A stretch of DNA of 64,000 bases from Didymodactylos carnosus (taxonomy: Eukaryota; Rotifera; Eurotatoria; Philodinida; Philodinidae), in NCBI GenBank assembly GCA_905250885.1, contig CAJNOQ010000107.1, forward strand, positions 1 through 64,000, given 5' to 3'. The translations under genes and the position numbers were made by a program. Within the stretch, counting starts at the first letter, position 1, and every line of letters begins with the position of its first letter. This document shows, one piece after another, positions 12,938 to 24,790 of this stretch. The notes under the pieces are model-generated. The model had not been told where the DNA came from, ran no database searches, and was given only the letters and a program-made list of their open reading frames with translations.

Positions 12938-15900
12938 ATGGGAAAAAAAGTGAAGACTGGAAAGTTGCGTCGAGATAAATTTTACCATTTAGCCAAAGAA
13001 TCGGGTATGTGTTTTTGGAATATCAAGTAACCTAATGTAATTTTTGATTATTTGTTTAAAGGTTTTCGTTCTCGTGCTGCATTCAAATTACTACAATTAA
13101 ATCGTGAACATCGCTTCTTAGAAAAATCTCGTGTTTGTATTGATCTATGTGCCGCACCAGGTGGATGGCTTCAGGTCGCTGAAAAACATATGCCTGTGTC
13201 AAGTTTGATCATTGGTAAGAACTTTAATTGAAAGATGAATAAGTACTTAGATGTATATGTATCTTGTTGTAGGTATCGATTTAGTACCAATTAAACCAAT
13301 TCCAAATACAATTACTTATCAGGAAGATATCACATCAGAGAAATGTCGACAAGTATGTATTGGAAAATAGAGTTATCATAGTTCATAATAATTTTTGTTT
13401 TTAGTAGATAACTGTCTTTTTTTTTACATAAAATAGTTTAATAAGCATGAAAAATTTTACCTTTTTATTATTTATTTGTTTTTAGTTGTTAAAGAAAGAT
13501 TTGGGTACATTTAAAGCCGATGTTATTCTTCACGATGGAGCACCAAATGTTGGAAAAAATTGGATTCATGATGCTTATCAACAAAGTAAAAAGAGACATC
13601 AAAATGTTAGATACCTTGATTTTTTTCAACATTTTACTATTCATTTTTAGACGTCTTGACATTAAGTGCTCTTAAATTAGCTACGGAGTATTTACGTAAA
13701 GGTGGCTCCTTTATAACAAAAGTGTTTCGCTCTAAAGATTATTATGCCCTACTATGGGTATTTCAACAAATGTTCAAAAAAGTCGATTCAACTAAACCAC
13801 AAGTAAGTTACGTTTATTTGAACGAGTTACATTCTTCATTCGCATAGAAATTGAACTTATGTTAATGCAATTTAAATGTATGACTCTTTTTTTAGGCGTC
13901 TCGTAATGAATCAGCTGAAATATTCGTTATCTGTCATGGTTATTTAGCACCAGATAAAATTGATCCTAAATTTCTCGATTATAAACATGTGTTTACAGAA
14001 GTTGAGATTGATTCAACAGAACATAGTCGAGCTAAGCTTCTGTTAAAACATCCAGAAAAAGTCATTCGGTAGGTAGTCGAATGACATAAATCATATATTT
14101 AACTCTTCATTTCTTTTCTTTTCTTTGTACTTTTAGAAGTCGTGAAGGTTATCCTGAGGGTGATTATACACTTTATCACACATTAGAAGCAACCAAATTT
14201 ATTCAAAGTGAACAATTTCTTGATCTATTAGCAACGTCAAATAAAGTATGTAACACATTATTTTGTCTAAAAGTTAAAAACAGCATCCAGAATCTTTCCA
14301 TTATGTTTAAAGTCATTGTCCGATAAATTATCTTCTCCCTTTAATCTTGTTGATTGTACTGTAAACTCTGTTCATTATACCTTCTTTTTCCATATATTTA
14401 GATTATTATCGATGACGAACGTATACTTAAACATCCGGCTACTACAAAAGAATTAAAACTGTGTTTAGAAGATATCAAAGTTTTGGGAAAACGAGAAATA
14501 AAGTATAAAATATATAAATGTATTGAAAATTAGTTTTAACTAAAACGTTTTTTTTTTATCATTGTTTTAGATTAATTTTGACTTGGCGAAAAAAGCTCGC
14601 AGCAGCACTGCATAAAGCTGATAGTAAAACTGATAGCACGCCAAATAATGAAAAAACAAGCACAGATATGGCAGACATCAATCAAGAAGAACAAAAAGTA
14701 CAAGATGACATTGAAGATAAGGAAGATAAAGATATTGAAGAACAATTATTGAGACTAAATGAACAACAACGAAAAGAGGCGAAGAGGTAATTATTGAGAG
14801 TTAACTTTTTATATCATTTACATAGAAATTAAATTATAATCTGTTCATTCTATTTAGAAAACGTAAACATGTTATGAAAGAAAAACGTAAATTACGTGAT
14901 CGTTTAGCATTAAAAATGGTCTTACCCGGTGACATTCATGATCATGAAGCATCAGGTGGAAATAAAAATGATCAGGGATTATTCGATTTAGAAAAAATTA
15001 AAACAAAAAAAGTAATTGTTAAATTTTTTATTACTTCATTACTCTTTTTATATTATTTGTCTATATTAATTTAGCAATTACTCGAAATATCATCAGCATT
15101 ACCGGATATGAATATATTTGGCAAAGATAATGATGATGAAAATGAAATCAATGAATTTGGATTGCCCAAAAGTGTTATGTATTTCAAGGATAAAGATGAG
15201 AATTATGCTCAATTAGATATTTATAAACAATATTTGGATGATGAAGAAAATACAGATAATGATGATAATATCGATGCGTATGATTCAGAGAGAAAACAAC
15301 CAAAATTAGATCATCTAGAAAGGTATTGAATCTTATTGTTTTCTTACTGATGTTTAGTTGAAAACTGAATAATTTTTATATGATAAACAAAAAAATCTTT
15401 TTATAGTGATACTGATGGTGATGATCAAAAAGAAAATGAATGGGATGATATGGAAGATGCTGATGAAGAAGAAAATCCTCTTGATAAAGATATATTAACA
15501 GCTGAAACAAAGAAAGAAAAGTCCAAAGCAGTTGCTGATGTTTGGTTTGAACAAGATATATTTAAAGATGCAATAAATGAATTCGATGAAGATTTTGAAA
15601 TTGAAAGAAAATTATATTCATTGAAAAAAAATGGTAGAAAAATATTAAGTATGTCTATATCATGTCTAAATTGCTTTATATATTGTATTATCTATTTTTC
15701 AATTTGATCATACAGATAAAACAAATATAAATACTGACAATGATACAACGAAACAGCGTGAATTAAAAGGCATATTGAAAACGTCGAATCAATCAGAGAT
15801 CACCAATGGAAAAGGTAAAAAAGTATTTTTGACTCTGTTTGACAAGTCTAAAAGTTTGATTTTCAGATAGTGATGAAGATGGTACGGACGACGATTCTGA

Positions 15901-16901
15901 TAATAAACAAAAGAAGAAAAAGAAAAAACGACTACGTGAAAATGAATTTGAAGAAGTACCAATTAATCAACGTATGTTTCTATAAACATTAGATGTTTGC
16001 CATTATCATTTTAAGTATGTATTTTTTTCGTTTTTAAAGCAATGAAAAGAGTTCGTCTTGATGCCGAAGAATTAGCGTTAGGACATGTAATGGCACAATC
16101 AAAAGCAAATCGTGAACAAGTCGTTGATCATGCATTTAATAGGTATGATATTTATGAAATTCCTTTTATCAGGTTGTTTTTATCAATAATAGTTTTGTCT
16201 TTTCTTCAATAATTTTAATTTTATTTTGTAGATTTATGGGTTTTGGTGATATTGATGGTTTACCAGCATGGTTTGTTGACGAAGAAAAACAACATTGTCG
16301 TGGTAGTTTACCAATAACGAAAGAAGTTGTTGAACGTTATCGAGCAAAAATGAGAGAAATTAATGAGAGACCAACGAAAAAAGTTGCCGAAGCAAAAGCA
16401 AGAAAGAAACGTCGAGTAAGGAAGAAATTTAACAATATGATGAGTGTTTTTTTTTTCAAATTACTTATCTATTTAGGAAATTAGAAAACTTGAAAAAGTA
16501 AAAAAGAAAGCTGAACCAGTTTTAGAAAATCCAGATATCACCGATCAAGAACGAAATAAACATTTGAAAGGGTAAGTCAATTGTAATCTAACATTCCATT
16601 GCATCCTTCACTTAGTAGCACTCAATTTTGAACGTTTATTATCATTTATCTTGGTTTTAGTCTGTACAAGAAATATGGTGTTATCGGTCAAAAGAAGGCA
16701 AAAGTTCAATACGTTGTGGCTAAAAAATATCATCGTGGTTCAAAACCCGCCGGTACAAAAGCTCCATATAAAATTGTTGATAAACGTTTGAAAAAGGATA
16801 AACGAGCGGTAAAAAGTATTGGTAAAAAATCGAAAGGTAATAAACGAACTATAGGACGAAAACAGGCAAAACAACCGTTGAAAAGAAAGAAACGAAGTTA
16901 G
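12938..16901 (+). CDS. SPB1/FTSJ3: AdoMet-dependent rRNA methyltransferase SPB1/FTSJ3
   Basis: Eighteen exons with matching phases give about 873 residues (yeast Spb1 841, human FTSJ3 847). Exon 1 is 12938-13004 and the last is 16661-16901. The family makes a 2'-O-methylation on pre-rRNA in the nucleolus and is needed for 60S subunit assembly. The FtsJ domain occupies roughly residues 20-210: SAM motif DLCAAPGGW (50-58), [11 protein letters not shown], and [12 protein letters not shown] with the catalytic-type Lys at 157. The middle is acidic and charged ([25 protein letters not shown]). The C-terminal Spb1 domain has [30 protein letters not shown] and [20 protein letters not shown], ending in a Lys/Arg-rich tail typical of nucleolar targeting. 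The start [20 protein letters not shown] matches the family N terminus exactly, so it is secure. Introns are mostly 50-70 nt and none carries a mobile element. Confidence 0.97.
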
Positions 16902-18645
16902 ACAAAGTACGCTTATTTTGTTGTTGTTTTCTTTTTAATATGTTCTTGTTATTTGTATCACAGTATTTTTCATTGTTATATAAATTTTATAGAAGCGATA
17001 ACATGGTTCTAGTGAAGAACTGTACTTCTGTTGTTTATGCTTAAAATTTCTTTAATTTATTTTACTAAAAAGGCAGAGAAAATTGACAATAGCAATGTCT
17101 TTTTTCATTTAAGGTGAGATCCACAGATCTGTTACAAATTATAGCAGAATATCAAGAGATTCTACAAAAAATAATTTGCAGAGTTTAAGAAATCGTTGCA
17201 GATATTTTCACTCCTATAAAATATTTTTCGATAGATATTTAGTAAACAACTTTGTTGAAGATGCAGCGCACAGTCAGTCGGTAGAAAATTTGCGACAGAT
17301 CTCATATTTTACTTAGATAAGTAAAAAGGTATCCATGTGCATATAAACAAATTAAATATGATAAATATTTGTATTTCTTTAATCAAATATTTCTGTTTTT
17401 GTAAGAATATTTTTTTCTCATAAAGTCGAGTGCAAAGACCTGTTTAAGATAAAAACATAATTCACAACCTAACAATTTTCAAGCAGCTGCAATTAGCCGT
17501 GGTAATTGGAAAATTATTAAAAAATATCCGAATGATTGTTGATCTCTTTCTTACATATGTTTATTAGACTAGAAATCATCCTCGATCATTTTTTCCAAGT
17601 CCGGTACTGTACACTACAAGCGGTTTGAAAGAAAATGTGTAAAATTTTAGGATCGTTTCAGTACGAAGCAAGCCGTGTTAACTTTGGTCAGCTTGCAGAA
17701 TACAGATTATTTTGAGAATGTACAAAATATTAAAAATACAGGATTTTTGATGATATACCAATAGGACATGAAGTTTATTAATGCATAAAATTCATAATCT
17801 TTTTCTTATTTTTACATCGGTTAATCTGTCATTTCGTACGAAGAGTTGACGCTCCGTGAAATTTCACAAACACTTAACTGAGAAAGAATAGAACAATTCA
17901 GATATTTTGTGAGCTTAAGCGAAGCCAGTTTCCGCTAGACATCCTTTGGGCGGACCGACTCCTCCTCAGAATGTTTTAATTTCAATGTAGATTGATAGAA
18001 AATTCAGTTTTATGTAGTTTTCCATATTTTGAAATCTAACCCGCTGTCTAATGTTTCTTGTGACATTTTTAATGGGTTATTGATTGCAATAAAGTTTTCT
18101 GATGATCGAATTGAAATCATACAGAAAAAACGTTAAAAAAAGATCAAAAACATCGAGCTATTGGTGTCTCGTTTAACTTGTTAAACAAATATCCCCATGA
18201 TTCCAAACATTTAACTCACATATTCTTGTAGCTCTTTTCACGGATTATCGATTGCATTAAAAATGGTTTATGATTGAAGTTTTAATGGTAGAGAAAAAAG
18301 CGAAATACTGTAGCAGATAACGCTGAGAACTTAGATCTGAAGTGGTTTTCTTTGGTAAAAAATAACGATTCTTTTTACCTTAAAGTATTCCTTCGCACAT
18401 CACCTCGTCGAGCTCTGTCAATTGGTATATTTGAAACATTTTGAGGAGAGACTCATCCCGGAACCTTGTCAACCCCGCTCAAAGGACGCGAGCGAACAAC
18501 GGGTATAGTGAATACAACAGTAGGACCCCATCAAATACAATCGTGTAATAAACGAACAATTCAAAGAATTCTAAAAACAGATAATTCTTGTGATCAACGT
18601 TGATGATATCTAACACAGATGCATGAAGCACAGTCATTGTCTCCA
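16902..18645. other. Intergenic with a diverged direct-repeat pair
   Basis: No gene recognised. Two diverged segments at about 18030-18145 and 18205-18310 run in the same order (CTAACCC..., TTCTTGT, GGGTTATTGATTGCA versus GGATTATCGATTGCA, then AGAAAAAA), suggesting an old duplication or two decayed copies of one element. Confidence 0.4.
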
Positions 18646-19102
18646 ATGATATTTGTTAGAGAAGGAAACGTATGGATGTTGAGTAAGTACCGCTTTTTAA
18701 TTTTATTGATTCTTTGAAAAAAGTTAGGTGTTTCTCCATATGGACCTTCAGATAGCGACCTGTAATTCAGACAAGAAAATTACAGTTATATCTTCGTATT
18801 ATTACGTTAAAGAACGTCCTGATGATTGATTTATTCTAGTAAAAGATTGCCTATTTGTGCTTTAACTAAAATATTGGCAATAAACCAGTGCCATTTTATG
18901 ACGACAGCTAACAGAGGTTATGATAGAACTCCAATTGATTTTTAATGTTTATTTAGCTGCAGTGGAAGAAATATCAAGAAACAGCAACTATAATATTCTT
19001 ATGGGAATTATTGGTGGAATTTTATTGCGGTTATTATTGTGTGGTAAAAAAACCAGAAGTACGAATTATGGTCAATCTCGTGGATTAAGAAAATATGCTT
19101 AA
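18646..19102 (+). CDS. Small membrane protein, possible selenoprotein K relative
   Basis: Exons 18646-18682 and 18957-19102 join in phase 1 through a good donor (GTAAGT) and an ATTTAG acceptor, giving 60 residues. The N terminus MIFVREGNVW resembles the SelK/SelG start (M-hydrophobic-aromatic-hydrophobic-x-x-G-x-V). It is followed by one hydrophobic segment at about residues 26-41 (ILMGIIGGILLRLLL) and a basic Ser/Tyr/Gly-rich tail, again like SelK, an ER membrane protein of protein quality control. The protein is shorter than SelK (about 90 aa) and has no terminal Sec or Cys motif. No SECIS-like element was seen. The stop codon lies in the right arm of a long hairpin (see 19064-19123), so the original C terminus may have been lost. 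The gene model is moderate and the family assignment tentative. Confidence 0.5.
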
Positions 19103-19123
19103 TCCACGAGATTGACGATAATT
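19064..19123. repeat. Long near-perfect hairpin over a stop codon
   Basis: GTCAATCTCGTGGATTAAG (19071-19089) is perfectly inverted at 19098-19116 around an 8-nt loop. After one mismatch the stem continues for 6 bp (19064-19069 with 19118-19123). It overlaps the last codons and the stop of the small membrane-protein gene. An arm this perfect implies recent origin or selection. Confidence 0.9.
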
Positions 19124-19124
19124 T

Positions 19125-19151
19125 CTACGAGAAACAGTATAATTCTCGTAG
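19125..19151. repeat. Second hairpin directly downstream
   Basis: CTACGAGAA (19125-19133) pairs perfectly with TTCTCGTAG (19143-19151) across a 9-nt loop. It starts one base after the preceding hairpin ends, so the two would stack in a 3'UTR. Confidence 0.85.
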
Positions 19152-19290
19152 CAATATCAAAGTTGCGCTTTCTCAACTTCTCTGCCACCCTTCTTATTTA
19201 GAATAATAATAAACTTGGCCTCTAGACATAATGAGATTATTTTATTGAATGACTTTGTATCGTAATACATTACAATATAGAGGTGATAAT

Positions 19291-19935
19291 CAGAGTTGCC
19301 AGATGCTTAGGTCAGACAAGCAGAAATTTTTTCCAAAATGCGGAAAAAAAGTGGAAACGCATTTTTCACTAAGCTCAAAGGGTATCAAAAGAATTTTTCT
19401 GGCGCTTGATGGTGGTTCCACTTTCCACACTCCAGAAACATAAAAGTAATCCCATGTAAATCCCAATTTGAATTGATATTGACTTTTTGATCAGTCGTCA
19501 TAAATTTCAAGAGTTATGTATGGCAGGATAATTCCATCCGAAACTTTCGCGTCTACAACAGCATTTAATGGTTAAGATTTTCTAACCGAGTTGGCTTCTT
19601 AAAGATTTAGTATTTCACTATTTTTCACGCTCCCTTTCAACAGCACTTGAGACAAGCTAATATCTTTCTGTTACCGCTCACTTCCGGGACAAATTTTTGA
19701 TTTAGTTCTTAAAACAGTGCACATCTGTTTTATGAAAGTTGTAAAACCATTGTTTTGACAAGACATTCAGCCGCAAAAGTTGACAAATTTTTTATGAAAA
19801 AATATAAAAATCTTCATTGCAGAAAAAAGAACAAAAACAAAAAGTCCTCGAAAGCGGAGAAATTGCGGACACTTTTCGGAAAAAACTATAGAAAGTGGAA
19901 TTTGTCCGCAAAATGCGCACCATCTGGCAATTTTG
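19291..19935. mobile_element. Non-autonomous hAT-type element
   Basis: The ends are CAGAGTTGCCAGATG and its inverse CATCTGGCAATTTTG (13 of 15 matching). They are flanked by an 8-bp duplication with one difference (GTGATAAT at 19283-19290, GTGGTAAT at 19936-19943). The 8-bp target duplication and CA...TG ends are hAT hallmarks. The 645-bp interior has no transposase frame and contains several GGAAAAAAAGTGG / CCACTTTCC words. Confidence 0.85.
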
Positions 19936-20220
19936 GTGGTAATACATTCAAAAAACAATACGTAGAGACACACCGCTTGTTATATACATTTCTATCTATT
20001 TTAGTTTTTCTTTTATAGTTTCTTCTACTATAAATTAATTGACGATGACTTAACTCGATCCCACTGGTGACTGTGGGCCTTGATTTCTTATAAAAAAGCA
20101 TTAACTAATTTTTACTGTGATACATAATCACTTGAGAACGAGATTACTTGAAAAATGAAATTTTTCGAAACTTTGAAATAATATATTTAATTCACACCGA
20201 TTTCAAGAGCAAACATCTAA

Positions 20221-20411
20221 AAATATTTCAGAGTATGATAATCTTTGAAATAACCTGAAATACAAAATTCGACGTTACATTCAATGCATTCATGTCTGGA
20301 GTCAGTCCTCTTTTTAGCTCTTCTTGTTGTATGTGTGCAGACTACGCATTGTCTTTGGGATTTTGTCTTGTTAATGTTGAAAGTATACGTGACGACGAGA
20401 CCACAGGAGAC
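20221..20411 (-). pseudogene. piggyBac transposase C-terminal cysteine-rich remnant
   Basis: Reading leftward, a short frame encodes QCVVCTHTTRRAKK, then HECIECNVEFC and KDYHTLKYF before a stop. Spaced CxxC pairs followed by CxxCNVxxC and F..YHT are characteristic of the zinc-binding C-terminal domain of piggyBac-family transposases (DDE_Tnp_1_7 relatives). No catalytic domain precedes it within the next kilobase upstream (20.4-21.1 kb), so it is a fragment of a dead DNA transposon. It may mark the family that mobilised the TTAA-flanked element at 24.8 kb. Confidence 0.7.
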
Positions 20412-20419
20412 ATTCATAA

Positions 20420-21164
20420 GTCAGCTACGAGTTGATTTAGAACCGCTACGTATATATACCTGACTCGTCTTCAAGGGATTAAACAGTCTATCCGATTGTG
20501 TTGTTGCTTCAAATTTGTTTTTTTACTGTTTTGCAAACTTGTTTTTGTCTGTTTATCGGGAAAATATAAGCAAAATTAATGAGTGAGTCTCTCGTATAAA
20601 TCATCAAACACGCTAGTTTACTTTACCACTAATAAACTAGTTTCAAGTCTTCATTTCTTGTTATTCTTTTTTTTTTGCATATGCAAATGAGTAACAGATA
20701 CCTCAGCAAAGGATATGACTCTTATGTCAACAAAGTTTTCTAGCGTGTTTACAATATCTTCTCTTTTAAACAAGAGGTGTAATTTATCTTTTTAAACTGA
20801 TAGGTCATGCTCTTGTTTAAAACATCATTATTTTAATCAAAGACTAATATGAGATACTCAGAAAAGCGTGCTCACCCAAAATATTAATATTGCTCAAACG
20901 GTTTATTTTTTTATGTAAATTCTAAAATTGAGAGAAATAAAATCACTTTATTGCGCTTGGCCTTGAATTCTGAGGTAATCTCTCCATCTGCCACGCTGAG
21001 TTCATACTCAAATAGATTCTTACAGTGGGAAAAATAAATGTCTGTTTACCTGTTTGGACTCAACAATGTATCTATAGAAAGAAAAGAAATACTTAGTATC
21101 AGATTTGACTATACAATATATTAAAAATATATTACATTAAGAGCTATATTTTATTTATCAGAAA
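20420..21164. other. Intergenic upstream of beta-tubulin
   Basis: No gene recognised. TTTATTTATCAG ends at 21161, four bases before the tubulin ATG, an unusually close 3'-splice-like site. Confidence 0.45.
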
Positions 21165-24083
21165 ATGCGAGAAATTTTACATTTACAAGTCGGCCAGTGT
21201 GGAAATCAGATTGGATTGAAGGTAAAGACTAGAGATAGTTGAACTACTTAATACCTAGGGAAGAAGGAGTCTACTCTTTTTTCGATAGTTTTGGGAAGCG
21301 GTGTGTGATGAACATGGAATTGATCCAACAGGAACCTATGTGGGTGATTCATCACTCCAGCTTGAACGAATTGATGTGTATTTTACAGAAGCACAAGGTA
21401 AATAGAAAATTGTGTCTTATGAAAGCTACTACAAACAATTCTATATTTCGTAGGTCAAAGATATGTGCCACGAGCAGTATTAATTGATCTAGAACCAGGC
21501 ACAATGGATGCTACAAGAGCAAGTGCATATGGGAATTTATTTAGACCAGATAATTTTGTTTTCGGACAAAATGGAGCTGGTAACTACTGGCAAACAATTT
21601 GTGCATTCCGCGTTTTTACTAAAGAATATTTTGCTGCTTAGGTAATAACTGGGCAACAGGACATTACACGGAAGGTGCCGAATTAATTGAAAATGTTATG
21701 GATGTTGTCAGAAAAGAATCAGAGGGGTGCGATTGTTTACAAGGATTTCAACTCACACATTCACTCGGTGGTGGTAAGTAAAAACGAAATCTGTGATATA
21801 TTCAACATTTTAAGACCCCCGTGTCAGACATTTAGATTTTTTCATAAAAAGTTGAAATTGAACTAAGTACAGGGTTGAACAGCCTAAGATGTCCATTCTT
21901 AGACTTCTATTTTTGCCAATATAGAGGTTGCTGAAGAGGTTTTCTAAGAAGCCTGGAAACTGAATTTTCGGAAATTTTAATATTTCAGTAAAATGCCGAA
22001 ATTAAAAGGTATTTCAACGATTCTGGTTTGTAGAGCAAACGTTCCGCTTGAGATTTGCTGTCTCCCAACTTTGACCGATGATTTGATGTGAATTTATGAC
22101 AGTTTTAGTACGAGCTCTACAATTTGTACTACACACGAGCCATATCACACACCATATCTCAAAATCGTTTTTTTCCCGTTAGGACTGTTCATATTCTTAA
22201 AAATTTGCGTTCATATAAATGATGGACAGCTCTAATTGCTTTCAAAATGAAGCTAACACATGCGGCTGACCTTGACAGAGTCCAAGTTTTGAATTTTGAT
22301 GCAGTTTTAGAAAGGAGCAGAATTTTTGAAAACTCTTTGTAAGGTTTTGGGATTTTCAGCTTCCTATGTCTGCCGAAAAGCAGTAATGCAAAGAATTAAA
22401 AATCGAACTATGTTAACCTCTAGCCACCAATGTTAGCTTCATTTTGAAGTCAACTCGAGTAGGGCTGTGACAGTTACCAGTTACCATTACCACCGTTAGT
22501 CGGTAATGGTAACTGCTGAACAGTTGCCGTTCCTGGTAACGGGTAAGCAGTTACCGTTACTTTAACGGTAACGTAACGGTAACTGTTCATTATATCTTTC
22601 AAGTGTCAAATCTCTGAATAGTGAGGATGAGGCTACGAACCCTCGCCTCACTCTTACCCTAGGTACCTAGATATTCAGAGATTTGACACTTGAAAGATAT
22701 ACTGAACAGTTACCGTTATTTTAATGGTAACTGTTTACTCGTTACCGTTACCAGGAACGGTAACCGATCAGCAGTTACAGTTACTGTAACGGTAATGGTA
22801 ACTGTTACAGCCCTAAAGTCGAGCTGTCCAGTATCTGCCTGGACGCAGATTTTTGAGAAATATGAACAATCCTACTTTAACCATTGCTGTGACCACATCT
22901 CGTGAACAAATAAAGATTAAATCTAAAAACATACTTTGACACGGTCAGCATTCCTAAAATTTTTGTCAATCTAACTTATGTGTATCGAGATGTACCAAGG
23001 AAGATCTTATAATGATGTTACGTTATTTGTATCCCATCTTTGCCTTTACTTTATATTGTAGGAACTGGTAGTGGTATGGGCACATTATTATTATCAAAAA
23101 TGCGCGAAGAATATCCGGATCGTATTATGAATAGTTATTCTGTATTTCCTTCGCCAAAAGTAAGTGATACCGTTGTTGAACCGTACAATGCAACGTTGAG
23201 TGTTCATCAACTCATTGAAAATACGGACGAATCATTTTGTATTGATAATGAAGCTCTATACGATATTTGTTTTCGAACATTAAAATTAAAAACACCAACA
23301 TATCAAGATTTAAATCATTTAGTTAGTTCAGCAATGTCCGGTGTAACAACATGTCTGAGATTTCCAGGTAATTAAATTGTTTTTCTCTTTTTATTGATTA
23401 GAAAAAATATTTCTGTTTAGGTCAATTAAATGCCGATTTACGCAAACTAGCAGTAAATATGGTACCGTTTCCTCGTTTACATTTTTTTCTATGCGGTTAT
23501 GCTCCACTGACAAATGCTAAATTAGAACAGTATCGCATATTAAACGTGTCTGATCTATGTCAACAATTATTTTCTTCACAAAATATGATGGCGGCATGTG
23601 ATCCAAGACATGGTAGATATCTAACGGTGGCCGCCATATTTCGAGGTAAAGTTTCAATGAGAGAAATTGATGAACAAATGATGGCAGTACAAAGTAAAAA
23701 TTCATCATATTTCGTCGAATGGATACCAAATAATGTTAAAACGGCCGTATGTGATATAGCACCAAAAGGACAAAAATTATCGGCAACGTTCATTGGTAAG
23801 TTAATATTTTTTTGCTCTTAATTGAGAATATCACCAATGAAATTATACACATTCTTCTTTTCTAGGTAATAGTACATCGATTCAGGAAATATTTAAACGT
23901 ATTAGTGAACAATTTACAGCGATGTTTCGTCGTAAAGCTTTTCTATTTCGTTATACGGAACAAGGCATGGAAGAAATGGAATTTACCGAGGCTGAATCAA
24001 ATATGAACGATTTAATCTCGGAATATCAACAATATCAAGATGCTACACTTGAGGATAATCCAGGAGATGAAGAACAAGAATAA
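21165..24083 (+). CDS. Divergent beta-tubulin
   Basis: Seven exons (21165-21221, 21289-21397, 21454-21579, 21642-21773, 23062-23367, 23421-23795, 23866-24083) encode about 440 residues, normal for beta-tubulin. It polymerises with alpha-tubulin into microtubules. The N-terminal MREI autoregulation motif, VGQCGNQIG, the GTP-loop GGGTGSGMG (around 140-148), [29 protein letters not shown] and [12 protein letters not shown] are all intact. It differs from canonical beta-tubulins at positions that are normally near-invariant: HLQVGQ for [16 protein letters not shown] for [18 protein letters not shown] for LHWYTGEG. The acidic tail is short ([11 protein letters not shown]). This suggests a specialised isotype. 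Every exon boundary is in phase and no stop interrupts it, so it is probably functional. Intron 4 is 1.29 kb and holds two nested elements; the others are about 50-70 nt. Confidence 0.97.
21810..22950. mobile_element. Degenerate foldback element in tubulin intron 4
   Basis: The outer ends show GACCCCCGTGTCAGACATTT (left) against an inverted GACCGTGTCAAAGTATGT (right). Inner inverted blocks pair about 22150-22300 with 22400-22450 plus 22820-22910, for example GGACAGCTCTAATTGC and the TTAGCTTCATTTTGAA words. The right arm is split by the hAT MITE at 22460-22815. No coding frame. Confidence 0.65.
22460..22815. mobile_element. hAT-type MITE nested in the foldback element
   Basis: A 356-bp palindromic element starts TAGGGCTGTGACAGTTACC and ends with the inverse GTAACTGTTACAGCCCTA. 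It is flanked by AACTCGAG (22452-22459) and AAGTCGAG (22816-22823), an 8-bp target duplication with one difference. The interior is packed with GTTACCGTTACC / GGTAACGGTAAC words in inverted orientation, with a short unique centre around 22640. Removing it restores the interrupted right arm of the surrounding element. Confidence 0.88.
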
Positions 24084-24786
24084 ATTAAGTAGTAGGAAAA
24101 ATAAGACGTGTACAACTCTAGCGAAAATGTTTTGACTATAAAGTGTCACCTTCTTTCCTAATTCCATTTTTTCTCGGCAACAAGATGCTACTATCGCATT
24201 TAATAGTCATGAATCTTTAGTGTATAAATCGATTATTTTATCTAATTATTAAACATTATTTTAGCATGTCATACATTTTTCATTATTTATTTTTTTTTTT
24301 AAAAGCTCTAAGAAAAAAACCAGTGTTTTGAGACTGTCGAGTTATGTTCAAAATAGAAAAGAATTACTTATCATACTTCTTTTACTTAAGTAAAAGAATC
24401 TATGATCCAATCTTGAGATCTCAAAACATCAAAAACAAAAACGTAGAATTAATAAGATCGAGAAATCAGAAATCTCTGTAAAACAATGTTAAAAATGTTA
24501 AAAATGTAGAATGTAGAACAGAACTATAAGTACGGAAAAATGGACTCGTATCTCCAAGACGTTTGTCGCTCATACTTCTTTCGATAAATCTTGGTGCAAC
24601 ACACCGTCAGTTCAAAGAAGTAAAGTAAGTTTTTTCGTTTCCAAGTCGATTTCAGTCAAACACAAGCTTGTTAGTCAACCATTCTCCCACTGCAATCCTG
24701 TACAATAAACTCCTGCTCATTACTTTCAAAAATATGTTAATTGTCTTTTGTAATGGGTCCAAATGAATCCATCTAAATAAATAGCT
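24084..24786. other. Tubulin 3' flank, nothing further recognised
   Basis: AT-rich DNA following the tubulin stop codon. ATTATTAAAC near 24247 and T-rich runs near 24290 are the only candidate 3'-end signals; no gene or element was recognised. Confidence 0.4.
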
Positions 24787-24790
24787 TTAA

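Noticed and set aside
19249-20018. Frames inside the hAT element
   Set aside because: They are products of Lys-rich AT repeats and do not resemble a hAT transposase.
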